NCBI RefSeq assembly: GCF_050436995.1
Contig: NC_134775.1
Location: 6,053,124-6,117,123 of the forward strand
DNA: 64,000 bases
Direction: 5' to 3'
From: Anticarsia gemmatalis
Lineage: Eukaryota; Arthropoda; Insecta; Lepidoptera; Erebidae
Both the position numbers and the translations under genes were made by a program. Numbering within the stretch: position 1 is the stretch's first letter; every line of letters begins with the position of its first letter. Shown here in pieces: positions 1 to 11,099 of this stretch. Under the pieces are notes generated by a model. That model was given only the letters and a program-made list of their open reading frames with translations. It did no database searches and was not told the origin of the DNA.

Positions 1-1414
1 ACATCTTCTAGTCTTCCCTGAAAATTATACAATAAAGCTATAGAACAATACTGATTATTTGAATCTTTTATCCATCCAATAAATAATAAAAATAATATAT
101 TTTTTATAAGTTACCTAAATGATTTTTAGTGAACGGAGTAGGTATGTTAGTGTAGACAATTTGATTGTGTGAAAGTAACACACAATTGATTGATTTGATT
201 GTGTGTGTGTAGCCACTTAATTACTTATAGAAATGCATACCTTGATGACACTGGAGTTGAAAATATGGCTATCGTGACTGCTGCCAGGCCAACGAGCAAC
301 AACATTTAAAATATTCATTTTTGCATCACAGATAACTTGAACATTCATAGAAAATGTGAGTTTTCTATTTCTATAATTTTCTGCATCTGTTCCACCTAAA
401 ATACATATACCAATTAATTAATTATAATTTGAAGAAAGAATAGGTGTTGAAAGACACATGAATGTTAACTATACCATAAAGTTGTAATGTTTTAAAGTGT
501 ATGATAATATTAATGTAAGCATAATGTCACAAACTTATGTGTTGTAAGTAAGTAGGTATGTACCTCTGTAATGTACTTATGTTTCATTTAAAAACCCTAT
601 TTCTTATAAGGCTGGAACATTTACCTGGAGATTTAATTGGTACATGAGTACAATCTATCGCTCCAATCACTTTTGGAAAAGCACTCAACCGACAAAATTC
701 TTTTGCTATCCTTTCCATCTGGTTTCTGGCATGGATATCCATTCTGTTCGCATGCTAGCTATTGCCCGGGTCACTCTGTGTATTGTACGAGATGCTGTTG
801 ACTTGTGCACTCCCGATGTATCGCCTACGCATCTTTGAAACGAACCACAGGCATAGTATTCTAACGCAATAAGTACTTGCTGTACTGAAGTCACAGCTTT
901 ATTTCTGAAAAATATTTGCTTTAATATTCATAACAAAGTTCCATTTAATTATTAGGTAGGTATAATATCCCTTACCAGGCTTTTGTAGGCCTGGAATAGT
1001 ACCTATGGTAAATACATAAGGTAGGTAAGTAATTGTGCTGCACACCTCTGAAAGAGTGCGGCTCTTCTTTGGCTGGCTGCACATTTACTTTCATTAGGTA
1101 TTAGATATAGTACTTATGTAAGTATTGAATCTATGAACTTACTTCATTGTTGGAGGTTCTAACAAGTTCTGGATTCTTTGAGCTAGCCACATAGCTACAT
1201 TTTTCGAAACTCGAAATCTTGCCAAAAACGATGCTTCGTCCCAAGTGGAAAAACGATCGGGTCTTGGCAAAAACACTTTTCTTTTCCTCAATCTAACATT
1301 GTTCAGATTATCCGTTTCCTCTTCAGAACTACTGGATTCCGCAATTATTTCTCGTAGTAGAGACATACATATTTGGAGGTTATGATCGTTCGACTTCGAC
1401 GCTGTTTGACACAA
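1..1414 (-). pseudogene. PIF/Harbinger (HARBI1-like) transposase, spliced, one frameshift, runs off the window
   Basis: Four minus-strand exons can be read. Exon 1 is 1414-1143 and ends at a GTAAGT donor. Exon 2 is about 904-625, exon 3 is 395-241, and exon 4 starts near 17 and leaves the window. Phases join correctly at each splice. Exon 1 holds the N-terminal DEASFLARFRVSK block. Exon 2 holds the helix-turn-helix segment (YYACGSFQ, GVHKSTASR) and then VIGAIDCTHVPI, which carries the first catalytic Asp. Exon 3 holds FSMNVQVICDA and VARWPGSSHDSHIF, which carries the second Asp. These are hallmarks of Harbinger DDE nucleases. A one-base shift inside exon 2, just after MPET (near 725), moves the second half into another frame, so this copy is inactive unless the shift is a sequencing error. 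The partner Myb-like protein of Harbingers is not seen. Family call secure. Confidence 0.9.
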
Positions 1415-1534
1415 ACAATAACATTAACTGCTGAGCGGCGAGCGGTTAGGATTAACGGTTAAAGTTATGACGTCATTAAACAGATGTTGTGTGATGCAAC
1501 TCATTTTTTAGCTAACCAGTACTTTAACATGTTT

Positions 1535-1567
1535 GTTAATGTTAAAGTTAGATGATGCAACCGAGCC
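1535..1567. repeat. Probable Harbinger terminal inverted repeat with TTA target site
   Basis: The complement of this stretch starts GGCTCGGTTGCATCATCTAA. It lies just upstream of transposase exon 1 and is followed by TTA at 1568-1570, the 3-bp target type used by Harbinger elements. The other end lies outside the window, so the pairing cannot be tested. The call rests on position and on similarity to Harbinger ends as I know them. Confidence 0.5.
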
Positions 1568-1570
1568 TTA

Positions 1571-2084
1571 GAGTTAATTTCGAAATGAATATCTATTTTA
1601 ATATCAAATCATTTAACACTGACGATAGTCATTACAATTACAAAGTATACCACCAGCTCGGAAAGGGGATGGAACCCTATGAGAAGAGCTAGCAAGAAAC
1701 TCACGCAACTAGCTTCATTTAAAAATATTAATATTAAATCCTTATAAAATATTGTAACAGTCACTCACGTGTTCAAAGGTGTTGTTACCTCGGAAGTCGG
1801 TAGGCTTATGGTATACTTACTTAAATACAACTTATTGTACTAGTAACCGGAACAAAATGGTTTACAGGTCCATTTTCATGGTTACGATGGACTGCAAGGT
1901 TGGTGGAGATGTACCGTGTCTACATTGTTACGAGTACACACGTTGCCTGTAGAATATTATTAAGAAGTACAAAAAGCAGTCTATCGGTCAGTTTAAAAGA
2001 TTTACGGAAATATGTTTGATAGCGGATCTTATAGATGAATTACGCGACTTCGTACGCGGTTTGTGACTTAAGACAGAAGATTCA
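1571..2084. other. Non-coding stretch
   Basis: I see no coding region. Bases 1650-1735 (ACCAGCTCGGAAAGGGGATG and following) resemble the end of a dispersed moth repeat, but no second copy lies in this window. The rest is AT-rich sequence without recognisable structure. Confidence 0.4.
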
Positions 2085-2130
2085 TACAAACTTTCATCCC
2101 CTATTTTATACCGTTGGGGGTATAATTGAT
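2085..2130 (+). repeat. Left half of an old interspersed repeat, target of element A
   Basis: This segment (CATACAAACTTTCATCCCCT and following, with GTTGGGGGTATAATTGAT) is one half of a repeat whose other half starts at 11342. The two join at an AT dinucleotide. It looks like the 3' region of a moth RTE-like element, recalled rather than tested. It provides the outer layer of the nest spanning 2085-11490. Confidence 0.55.
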
Positions 2131-2319
2131 GCCATCAAAAACATTCTGTAAAAACCTCAAGTCTCGCCGTAAAAAGTTGTGAGATCTATATAATACCAAG
2201 TCGATTAATCTATTTAGTCTCTACTTAAAGGACCTTCTGTCTTAAGTTATTACGTATTATATAGATCTCACAACTTTTTACGGCGAGACTTGAGGTTTTT
2301 ACAGAATGTTTTTGATGGC
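2131..2319. repeat. Snap-back hairpin at the 5' end of element A (66-bp arms)
   Basis: Bases 2131-2196 are the reverse complement of 2254-2319 with no difference that I can find. The 57-base loop contains AAGTCGATTAATCTATTTAG. The same arm sequence forms a longer palindrome in copy 2 (27397-27880), so the fold is a family feature. Confidence 0.9.
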
Positions 2320-2948
2320 ATCTCACTTCTATTTGTAGAGCGAACATAAGTCCAATTTGTATGAAAAGACGTTTTTTTTCATAATTCAACATATTTTCTT
2401 ATGGGAATGTTGTTCAGTTTCATGGGCTAAACACCCTTACCCACCCTTTACCACCTCCCGTTATGCCTCATATAGTAGGTACCTATTTACACCTATTTAT
2501 TTTATTTTCTACAGTAATAATAATTCATTAATTGCAAATGTAACCTTGTAATCTTATACATTTATATGGGATTACAAAGTTATTGTTTCAGTTGGTGTAT
2601 TTAGAAAACTGGACCGAAATTATAAAATATTAAATTTTTCCCATGATTAAGACACTAACCCCTATTTTTATTCTAAATTTTAAGCTTCTAAGTCTGCTAG
2701 AAGTACCTTAGACCTTTGATGATCGGTGAGTCAGTGAGTCAGTGAATCAGTGAGTGACAAAATTCAAAATTTTAACAAGTTGTCATTCTTAAACTACTGG
2801 TTCAAATTGACTGAAATTTTAAATATACCGTGTTTATACAATGACTGATTAGTTGCTGAAAATCCAGGCTTCTTGTTTTATCCACAACGAAATTATAGGG
2901 GTGTCAAAAATAGCCCGAATTGCTTCGAGAAAAGGATGTTACGGCCGT
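2131..2948 (+). mobile_element. Element A copy 1, 5' part (hairpin-bearing non-coding element)
   Basis: This sequence recurs, reverse-complemented, at 26386-27880, which defines element A. It starts GCCATCAAAAACATTCTGTA with a long snap-back hairpin, continues through AT-rich non-coding DNA and a GTGAGTCAGTGAGTCAGTGA array (2725-2750), and is interrupted at 2948 by the errantivirus. It resumes at 11291. The element has no coding capacity and inserts at AT. Its class is not certain. A Helitron-like origin is possible because the far end is a short GC-rich hairpin, but the TC and CTRR ends are lacking. Confidence 0.7.
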
Positions 2949-3155
2949 AGTTACCACGGCGTAGCAACCCCTTTCTGCCGACGTTGCAGCCGTGCATCAG
3001 CATACGCTATTCTAATATTGTTAACGCATCATTTTAATTGTTATTCATTATATTCAATTCCTAATTAGTCTTGTATCAGTTCTCGAAGAATAAACATTGT
3101 ATTTTTTATAAATAAATATTTTTTTAATTAAATTGCCGACCGCAATAACTTAACT
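2949..3155 (+). repeat. 5' LTR of the errantivirus
   Basis: This 207-bp copy starts AGTTACCACGG, ends ATAACTTAACT and contains the AATAAA-like signal GAATAAACATTG. It differs from the 3' copy only in the T-rich run after CATTGTA (T here, G there). Confidence 0.95.
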
Positions 3156-3172
3156 GGCGCAGTCGGTAGGAT
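3156..3172 (+). promoter_or_regulatory. Primer binding site
   Basis: GGCGCAGTCGGTAGGAT directly abuts the LTR, whose final T can supply the first base. It has the TGGCGCAGTCG form that in the 17.6/297/TED group pairs with a serine tRNA. The tRNA identity comes from memory of those elements. Confidence 0.8.
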
Positions 3173-3182
3173 CGCGGCACGC

Positions 3183-4172
3183 TTATCTCGAATACATCTC
3201 TTTGGGAAAGCTGTGACGGTTCTCAAATCGTACTCTCGCGATCCGTAAAGAACTTACGCGCGGTCGGGCACCTGGTAGCAGAGACTCTGGCGCTATAGAG
3301 GAGCTGCTGCTGCTGACAAGGCTCTGTGGATTGTGGAGGAACGAGGTGATCATGTTCCTCCAACCAAAGGGAGGATCCTCCGACCAGGCGAGGTGATCGT
3401 GCCTGGTGGGCCTAGGCTGCCCGACTATTGTAGTCGGGAACTTGTATATATAGTCAGTTGCCGTGCAAACTTCGATAGCGCGATCTAGGACTTGTGACGT
3501 CAGTCCCACTGCACGTGGTGGTTGGTTGCGCGCTGGTTCCAGTAGATGTCGCTGTATGTAGCGAGCCGCTACATCACTCCCCCTCAGACCGTAGGTCGAT
3601 CTTCTCTTCATGTCAGTCAGTCTCTCCAGTGCCATGCATTGATGAGTTCCAGTGAGTCGGAACTCGAATTCCGCTAGTCCCAGTGAGTCGGAACTGTATG
3701 CCGCTAGTCCCAGTGAGTCGGAACTGTATGCCGCAAGTCCCAGTGAGTCGGAACTGTATGCCGCTAACTCCAGTGAGTCGGAGAGGTGCGGTGTGCGGTG
3801 TGCGGTGTGCGGTGTGCGGTGTGCGGTGTGCGGTGTGCGGTGTGCGGTGTGCGGTGTGCGGTGTGCGGTGTGCGGTGTGCGGTGAAGTGTCCCCAGTGAG
3901 TCGGGGCGAGGTGCTTGTTGTCTGCGGTGAGTCGAGACGAAGCGTTGCGGTGCCCTGGGTGCGTCAGAGTAGCGTGACGATGATGCCCAGGTTGGATGCC
4001 GCTGAGGCCGTAGGGTATGCCAGTCATGTGCGTGAGCGACATGTTCGTTGAGTGCCCTGGTGTGGTCGAAGATGCTGGCTGGAGTTGTACGACTGCTGCT
4101 GTAGGAGTGAGGAGTGATGAGGTTGCGAAGGTTTGCTGCTGCTGGTCTGCTCTTCGTGAAGGCTGCTTCCAA
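3183..4172 (-). CDS. Low-complexity open frame of the TRIM-like element
   Basis: The frame starts at an ATG 20 bases after the primer site (MEAAFTKSRPAAANL) and stays open for 329 codons, past the 3' LTR. The N-terminal part is rich in Ser, His and Arg. The middle is a repeat of HRTPHTA encoded by a 7-bp tandem array, followed by repeats of SDSLGLAAYS encoded by the 30-bp array. No known domain is visible. A related frame is kept in the copy at 16515, there fused to a gag-like start. It may be a decayed gag leader or simply a frame left open by repeats of favourable length. Translation is unproven. Confidence 0.35.
   Translation of the reverse strand: MEAAFTKSRPAAANLRNLITPHSYSSSRTTPASIFDHTRALNEHVAHAHDWHTLRPQRHPTWASSSRYSDAPRAPQRFVSTHRRQQAPRPDSLGTLHRTPHTAHRTPHTAHRTPHTAHRTPHTAHRTPHLSDSLELAAYSSDSLGLAAYSSDSLGLAAYSSDSLGLAEFEFRLTGTHQCMALERLTDMKRRSTYGLRGSDVAARYIQRHLLEPARNQPPRAVGLTSQVLDRAIEVCTATDYIYKFPTTIVGQPRPTRHDHLAWSEDPPFGWRNMITSFLHNPQSLVSSSSSSIAPESLLPGARPRVSSLRIARVRFENRHSFPKEMYSR
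3332..3573 (-). repeat. 3' LTR of the TRIM-like element
   Basis: On the minus strand this LTR starts TGTAGCGGCTCGC and ends CCTCCACA. Its TATATA (near 3450) may be the core promoter. It nearly matches the copies at 4191-4433 and 44469-44711. Confidence 0.85.
3672..3780. repeat. 30-bp tandem array inside the TRIM-like element
   Basis: The unit GTCCCAGTGAGTCGGAACTG plus TATGCCGCTA is repeated about 3.6 times with few changes. The same array, reverse-complemented, is present at 16850-16960. Confidence 0.9.
3787..3882. repeat. 7-bp tandem array (GTGTGCG)n
   Basis: About 13 perfect units of a 7-bp repeat lie here. Read on the minus strand they encode a periodic Thr/His/Arg/Pro peptide. The copy at 16515 keeps only two or three units, so the array length varies between copies. 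Confidence 0.95.
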
Positions 4173-4190
4173 TCACGTCGGGGTCACCAC

Positions 4191-4433
4191 TGTGGAGGAA
4201 CGAGGTGATCGTGTTCCTCCAGCACAAAGGAAGGATCCTCCGACCAGGCGAGGTGATCGTGCCTGGTGGGCCTAGGCTGCCCGACTATTGTAGTCGGGAA
4301 CTTGTATATATAGTCAGTTGCCGTGCAAACTTCGATAGCGCGATCTAGGACTTGTGACGTCAGTCCCACTGCACGTGGTGGTTGGTTGCGCGCTGGTTCC
4401 AGTAGATGTCGCTGTATGTAGCGAGCCGCTACA
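4191..4433 (-). repeat. 5' LTR of the TRIM-like element
   Basis: This 243-bp LTR is bounded by TGT and ACA. It is almost identical to 3332-3573, which implies a fairly recent insertion. Differences include ACAAAG against CCAAAG near the right end. Confidence 0.85.
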
Positions 4434-4736
4434 CAGAGAACGCTTTGGTAAGTAGGTACTCTCGTATTATTCAAGTGCTCCTTGCTTTATTTCCTGTGTT
4501 AATATTATTATAACATATTTTTACATTGTGTGTGTCTGTCTATAAGCTAGAATCGCGCTAGGCATTCCATATAAGTAATACCTTAGTTTATTATCTAAAG
4601 TTATAAAACGTAATTTTATAAATAGATATTAAATCGACGCATATACGCGCTTGAACGAAATCGTTCAATACAGTGTAACCGTACACCCCTATTGTTCTCG
4701 CGCTAGCCATTGGCATTGTCTTGATTTAAAGTAAAA
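4434..4736 (+). promoter_or_regulatory. Errantivirus leader with a probable splice donor
   Basis: This untranslated leader separates the nested element from gag. TTTGGTAAGTAGGT (GT at 4448-4449) is a strong splice donor candidate. In errantiviruses a spliced subgenomic RNA makes Env, which fits the env frame here lacking its own ATG. No reading frame is visible. Confidence 0.45.
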
Positions 4737-5780
4737 ATGTCTTTGAAGGATTGTGATAATGGTCATTTTAAAATACTCACAGGCTTGATGCCTAAGTATG
4801 ACGGCAATCCAAAACGATTGAATTATTATATTAGAGAGGTAGAAAACATACTGTGCTTACTGGATGAGGCAGATCTTGCACACCCGGCACTTATATGTCT
4901 AATTAAGAGTAGGTTAAGCGGGACAGCTATCGACGCGGTCGCGTATGATGAAAAATTATGTAATTGGGAGTTAATCAAGTGTGCTTTGATACGACGTCTT
5001 AGGGAGCCGCGTAACGAAATCCAAGTGATGCAAGAATTGACGCGCACTAGGAAACAGAGGAATGAGGACGCCGAAACTTTCGGTAAACGGCTTAGAGATC
5101 TTTTAGAAACGCTGTACTCTGTAGACGAGCACACTAATAAGGCATATTATGAGAAGATGGTTATAGAACAATATGTTAATCAGTTAGACTTCCAAATATC
5201 AATTAATGTTAAAATTCTTAGGCCGGAGACGCTTGAACTTGCGATAATAGCAGCTAGACAGGAAGAAAGCAGGCTTGCATACAATAGATCTGTATTTAAT
5301 AATCCATCCACATCTCAAGTTAAACCAAAGGAGTTACCTAAGATAAATAATAACAATAACGTACCTTTCCGTAATTTTGGTCAACCGAGGCCGCATCCAA
5401 ACTTTAATAATCCTTCTACTAGCTCTCAGAACCCCTACGGTTCACAACAAGCTACTAAACAGTATCCGCAATGGGTGCAACCGTGGCATAACAAACCTGG
5501 ATCAGGTAATTTTAGGCCAAACGTCTCTAGGAATAATTGAGGCAATTTTAGAGGAAAGCAGAACATCCCAAAACAACAGGTAAACCCTCCACAGCATGTA
5601 TCAGATGTTACCATGCGAACTGCGACCAAACTTGCACCACCACACTTCGCAACCCAAGAGCTGTTCTACACACCGAGTCATCTCGACCAGATGCAGCCGT
5701 ACTATGATGAAGGTGAGTGCTATGATTATAATTACTCCAATGCAGATCACGCAGAAGCTGAGCCATGTAACAACGACTAA
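4737..5780 (+). pseudogene. gag: Errantivirus Gag with a premature stop
   Basis: The first 267 codons form a gypsy-type capsid-like domain rich in helices (for example LNYYIREVENIL, LIKSRLSGTAID), followed by an Asn/Pro/Gln-rich tail. The TGA at 5538-5540 interrupts the frame, and the same frame resumes immediately (GNFRGKQN) and stays open to the TAA at 5778-5780. This is therefore a nonsense change rather than the natural end. Errantivirus Gags usually lack the CCHC knuckle, and none is seen here. Gag forms the particle shell and packages RNA. Confidence 0.85.
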
Positions 5781-5830
5781 GAGGTAAATGACGATCAGGG
5801 TTTTCTCTCGGAACTGGATCAACACGACCA

Positions 5831-8800
5831 GAGCTAATAAAAATTAACTACCAATATAAGGACCACTTACCTTATATTGAGCTACCAGAATTCAATGGCA
5901 AGTTTCTCATAGATACAGGTGCTAGTCGATCCTCTATATCTGATGTTATTTTTGGCACTGAATTTGAAAATTGTATAGCAATAGAACCATTTCAAATAAT
6001 TACAGCTTACGGTACCTTCCGTTGCCATCAGCTTTTAACTGTAACTTAACACATAAATTTTTAATTTTAGATGTCGATCCAAAATACAAAGGTCTTATAG
6101 GATGTGATCTACTAAAACTACTTAACTGTAGTATTGATCTTAACAATAACATCTTACATACATCTAATGCCGATATACCCATTAATTTTAGTTATCCCGT
6201 TCAAAAGATTAGAATCGAACCCAACTGTGAAAAAATTATTGCCGTTAAAACACATTACACAGACGGTCAATACTTACATGATGACTTTTACTGGTCAGAT
6301 GGTCTAGTCTCACCGGCAGCGATCGTTAACGTAGCTAATGGTTCATTTAAAACATCTATTATAAATTTTAGTGACGAAAAGAAATATATACCTAATAAAT
6401 CATTAATTACTTTAGAAACTTACCTAGAATCTGAAACAGAAAATAGATATAAATTAAATAGCATACAAACTAGTAATACAGATAAAGAACTATGTAATAA
6501 TCTTAATAAAATACGTACCTCACATATGAATGAAGAAGAGAAGCGGGAAATCACTAGATTGTGTTATCAGTACAGAGATTTATTTTATTCAGAGAATTTA
6601 CCACTAACCTTCACACATGCCGTTAAACACGAACTTCGACTTACAGATAATACTCCTATTTTTGTACGTAGTTATAGACAAGCCCCACAACAGCGTAATG
6701 AAATTCGTAAACAAGTAGATAAGCTTTTAGAACAGGGAATAATTAGAGAAAGCATATCTCCTTGGTCATGCCCCGTGCATATCGTGCCTAAAAAGGCCGA
6801 CGCTTCTGGGAAAGTCAAATGGAGACTTGTAATAGATTATAGGCAGTTAAATGATGATATCCTGGATAGAGTAGGACGTGCACAATATTTTACCCCAATG
6901 ATATCGAGAAAACAGCATTTACAACCGAAAGAGGACATTACGAATTCCTCAGAATGCCTTTTGGCTTAAAAAATGCACCAAGTACCTTTCAACGCTTAAT
7001 GGATCATATCTTAAGAGGGTTAGATAACGTATATACGTACTTAGATGACATTATTATTATATCTACCAGCCTCCAGCAGCATATAGAAAGGCTCAAGCAA
7101 GTATTCGATAGATTTAGAACCCACAACTTAAAAATACAGCTAGATAAATCCGAATTCATTCAAAAACATGTAAACTTTTTAGGTCACGAATTAACAGATG
7201 AAGGACTGAAGCCTAACAAAGATAAAATCAAAGCCGTTCTTAATTTTCCGTTGCCAAATACTCAGAAAGATATTAAATCATTTTTAGGTCTAGTTGGATA
7301 CTACAGAAAGTTTATCAGAGATTTTGCCAAACTTACCAAACCAATGACAGTATGTCTTAAGAAAAATCATAAGGTAGTCCACTCTCTAGAGTTTATAGAA
7401 GCTTTCAATAAATGTAAACAGATTTTGACTAATGCCCCGATACTACAGTACCCTAACTTTGATGAACCATTTATTTTAACAACGGACGCTTCAGATATAG
7501 CTTTAGGCGCAGTTTTGTCTCAGGGTATCGTTAGTTCCGATAAACCTGTTGCGTTTGCATCCCGTACACTAACTGATACCGAATCTCGTTACTCCACCAT
7601 AGAGAAAGAATTACTGGCAATAGTTTGGGCAATCAAGTACTTCAGGCCTTATCTTTACGGAAGAAGGTTCACTATATATACGGACCATAGGCTTATTCAA
7701 TGGTTAATGTCATTAAAAGACCCAAATTCAAAATTAACTCGTTGGCGTTTGAAACTTGCGGAATATGATTATAACGTGGTTTATAAAAAGGGCCTTCAGA
7801 ACACAAACGCGGACGCCTTATCTCGCGTTAAAATTTTTCACCATAGTTTGGACTCTTTAGCTGTAAACTTAGATGATAACGAGGATGATGAAATTATCAA
7901 TAGAATATTCGATAATGCACGACGGGAAGCTGAAAATCAACCGAGTGATAACCAAGATATAAATATTGCACCTGAAATTCCAAGTATCCCCGAATCTCAA
8001 GTAGGAACTGCATCAGATAGTATGAGCGTTGTGTCCCAACATCAGGACATGACATCTACCAATCACACGCAACCAGATAACGAAAATCAAGGCATTCCTA
8101 TAATAACTGATGCAATAGACCGACAGCTTAAGCAATTTCATGTTAGGTCAGCACCAGGTTCCACGTACAGGGTAGATAATAGATCCACAAGCACAAGAAT
8201 CGTTATTAAAGATGTTTTTATTCCAATCAATAATACAGAAACTGAGATAATTCGATTTTTAAAAGAACACACCGTAGCTGATAGAGTTTTCCATTGTTAT
8301 TTCCATAGTGACGATTTATATTACGCATTTTCTAGAGTTTACACTACAATATTTAATAACCGTGGCCCAAAATTGATAAGATGTACTTCACGCGTTACGT
8401 TAGTAGAAAATAGATCTGAGCAAAACGAAATTATAAAGAAATATCACGAAGGCAAAACAATACATCGTGGTATTCAGGAAACATACAAACAAATTCACCG
8501 CAATTATCATTGGCAAAATATGTTACTCACAATACAAACTTACATCAATCAATGTGATATTTGTTTAAAGGCAAAGTATGAAAGAAACCCGTTAAAGCCT
8601 CATTTAGCCCTTACTGATACACCTACGAAACCTATGGAGCATTTATTTATGGACCTATATTCAACAGGCGGAGCAACTTTTCTTACTATCATCGATAATT
8701 TCTCTAAATTCGCCCAAGCAGTCCCTTTAAGTGCAAGTAGTAGCGTACATATAGCAGAATCACCAATTAAAGTATTTTCAGTATTAGGTCTACCATGCAA

Positions 8801-9491
8801 AATAACTACAGACTCAGATAGTAAATTCGATAATGATGTTATAAAAGAGATATGTGCATTACATAATATCAACATTCATTTCACAACGCCCTATAACCCC
8901 AATTCGAATTCACCAATTGAACGTTTTCATTCCACCATAGCAGAAATAATTCGTATACAACAAATGACCAACAAAGATGATCCCATACAGTCCATAATGA
9001 CATATTCAGTCATAGCGTACAATAATGCGATACACTCAGCTACAGGTTACACACCTCATGAATTACTATTTGGCCACACAAACTCTCGAAACCCATTAGA
9101 ATTGTATTACCCAAAAGAATATTACCAAGATTATGTTATCAAACACCGCACGAACGCTGAAGCCGTTCAAGAATGTGTTTCAGCTTATATGTCTAAAAAT
9201 AAGGAACAGGTCATAGCTAAAAGGAACCAGGCAGCTGAAGAAATCAAATTCAAGGTAGGTGAAACCGTTTATAAACAGGTAGCCAAGACAGCACGCAGTG
9301 ACAAAACGAAACCAGTTTTCAAGGGACCTTATAAGATCATTCACTTACACCCGAACAACATTGGCGAGATTATAGGTAACCACCCTAACTCTAAGTCAAT
9401 TAGGGTGCACTTTAAGTTACTACGTAGGCCTCATTTTGTTGCAGGACCCTCGTCGCAGGAGCCATCGTGCTCTACGCATCAGCCACCGTGA
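5831..9491 (+). pseudogene. pol: Errantivirus Pol (protease, RT, RNase H, integrase), broken
   Basis: Pol lies in the -1 frame relative to Gag, as usual for this group. The protease has FLIDTGAS near 5908. Its frame ends at the TAA 6047-6049, and the sequence continues in another frame (LILDVDPKYKGLIGCDLL). The RT begins with KWRLVIDYRQLN, but two deletions near 6850-6905 remove the region with catalytic motif A and shift the frame again. From about 6909 the frame is open to 9491. It holds the RT YLDD box, RNase H (TTDASDIALGAVLSQ, YTDHRLIQWL), the integrase HHCC finger (about 8440-8560) and the integrase catalytic D-D-E (near 8650, 8815 and 8920). RT activity must be lost, while RNase H and integrase look intact. 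Confidence 0.92.
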
Positions 9492-11099
9492 ATATAAAAC
9501 CCTTAGATAACGGAAATGGCATAGTTCTGTTAAAAGAAGGACAGCTGTTTAAACAAGATAATTACTTTAGTTTAGCTTGTACTTATAACAAAACTAGTTT
9601 ACGTCTTACATCTATGAATTTAATGTCATTGTATGCAAGTACTCGATCTGCTGAAGGTCATTCTTTTGGAGAGTTACATAAGACTTACAAAGACCAAATT
9701 AAATACAACCTTAATCTCATTAATAAAAAATTACAATTTTTAACACCCCAAATTAGAAAGAAACGTGGTATAATTAATGGTTTAGGTTCAATAGTCAAAG
9801 CCATTACAGGTAATCTTGACAGCGAAGATGCAATTAAATTCGAAAACGAAATAAGTAATCTTAACAATAAAATTAACTATATTCAGCGCTCTCAGAAAAG
9901 ATCTTTAGTATTAGCAGAAAACGCAGTAGACGAATTTAGTAATCAGTTAAGTAAGTTAGATGAAAACCAGAAACATTTAGCAGAATCTCTTAAAAATATA
10001 ACCAGAGACAGCAATAGTATTAAAAACCATTTACATTTCTTAGATGTATACGTACAGATAGATTTTAGTTTACAGATAGTTTTAGATAGGTTAATGATTT
10101 TAGAAGATGCGATAACATTTGCTCGTTTAGGTACCATGCATCCCAGTATTATAAGCTCACAAAACCTCATAACCGAATTAAATAAATTACATAGATTATA
10201 CAATCTTAAAGCAGTAGCTGACATAAATATAAGTAACATACATATCTTAGAAAAATCTATAACTGTCAAAGCATATAGTACAACACACTCAATAAATTTT
10301 ATTCTTGAAATCCCTTCAATATCTCCCAATGTATATGATTTAATTCACCTATATTCCAAAATCCAAATACCTTGCACTTGGTAACGATGAGTACACTTAC
10401 CTGGAGCAAAACTGCGAGCCGTTGACTGACGACACCCAGCTCTGCAAAACTCTGGAAACAAAAAGAATGGATAACACCCAAGACTGCGTTGTATCTCTCG
10501 TGCAACACAGAGCAGCCAACTGTACCCGTGCTAAGATGAACCTCGCCGACGGAAAGATACAGAAGATCGGAGACAGCAGCTGGTTGGCGGTGCTGAAAGA
10601 AGAACAAGTCATAAGAACAGAATGCAATTCCAAAACAGACTACAGCCGAGCAGTCGGAGTCATCCTTATCTCGCTGACGGAAGATTGCAAGATCTATATT
10701 AAAAATACAACTCTCATCTCGCACACCAGTACAATAGCCATCAACGAAGTCATCCCATTGCCTAAGCAACAATCAAAACCAGAAGAAACAGTACAGTATG
10801 AACTACAATTAGAGGAGATATCCCTGGACAACATCCATCAACTCATCAACAGAGCAAACGACATATCTTCAAGTAATGATGAGGAATGGCCATTGATAGC
10901 TGCAACACCAAGCTGGACAACGTTGCTGCTCTACGCCCTATTGATAGCGGCGGCGTCATGGAAGCTGTATAAATGGAAAGCTGCAGCGGACTCGCAAGCC
11001 ATGAGCATCAAGTCGACGAAGGACTTGGAAGGTAGCGAGGACGCTACCGGAAGCAGTTCCTGCTTCCGTCTTAAGGAGGGTGGAGTTACCACGGCGTAG
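9467..11099 (+). pseudogene. env: Errantivirus Env (baculovirus F-like), one frameshift
   Basis: The frame overlaps the end of pol and has no ATG, consistent with expression from a spliced RNA. The first part contains a furin-like RKKR followed by a glycine-rich fusion-peptide-like stretch (near 9755-9790) and heptad-rich helices. It ends at the TAA 10382-10384. The second part continues in another frame, with conserved-looking cysteines and a membrane anchor (about 10916-10975, LLLYALLIAAASW) followed by a short tail. In this family Env is a class I-type fusion protein related to baculovirus F. The frameshift separates the fusion subunit from its anchor, so no full protein is expected. Confidence 0.85.
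11073..11083 (+). promoter_or_regulatory. Polypurine tract of the errantivirus
   Basis: AAGGAGGGTGG abuts the AGTTA start of the 3' LTR and is the expected plus-strand primer. It overlaps the end of env. Confidence 0.8.

Larger units (their letters stand above)
3332..4433 (-). mobile_element. Non-autonomous LTR retrotransposon (TRIM-like), complete, in the errantivirus leader
   Basis: Two LTRs of about 242 bp (3332-3573 and 4191-4433) read TGTAGCGGCTC...TCCACA on the minus strand. A primer site (TGGTGACCCCGACGTGATTG, complement of 4169-4189) follows the 5' LTR, and a purine tract (GAGGGGGAGTGA) precedes the 3' LTR. The roughly 620-bp interior lacks gag, protease, RT and integrase motifs. It carries a low-complexity frame, a 7-bp array and a 30-bp array. 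Further copies lie at 16515-17285 and 44447-44711. I see no clear 5-bp target duplication here, so the edges may have been altered by recombination. Confidence 0.85.

Noticed and set aside
2131..2319. microRNA precursor
   Set aside because: The perfect 66-bp arms belong to a repeat family with even longer arms in copy 2, and there is no miRNA-like imperfect stem.
3672..3882. CRISPR-like array
   Set aside because: The units are contiguous tandem repeats without unique spacers, in a eukaryotic retroelement.
9467..11099. Intact infectious retrovirus
   Set aside because: gag, pol and env all carry disabling changes, so the copy cannot be autonomous.
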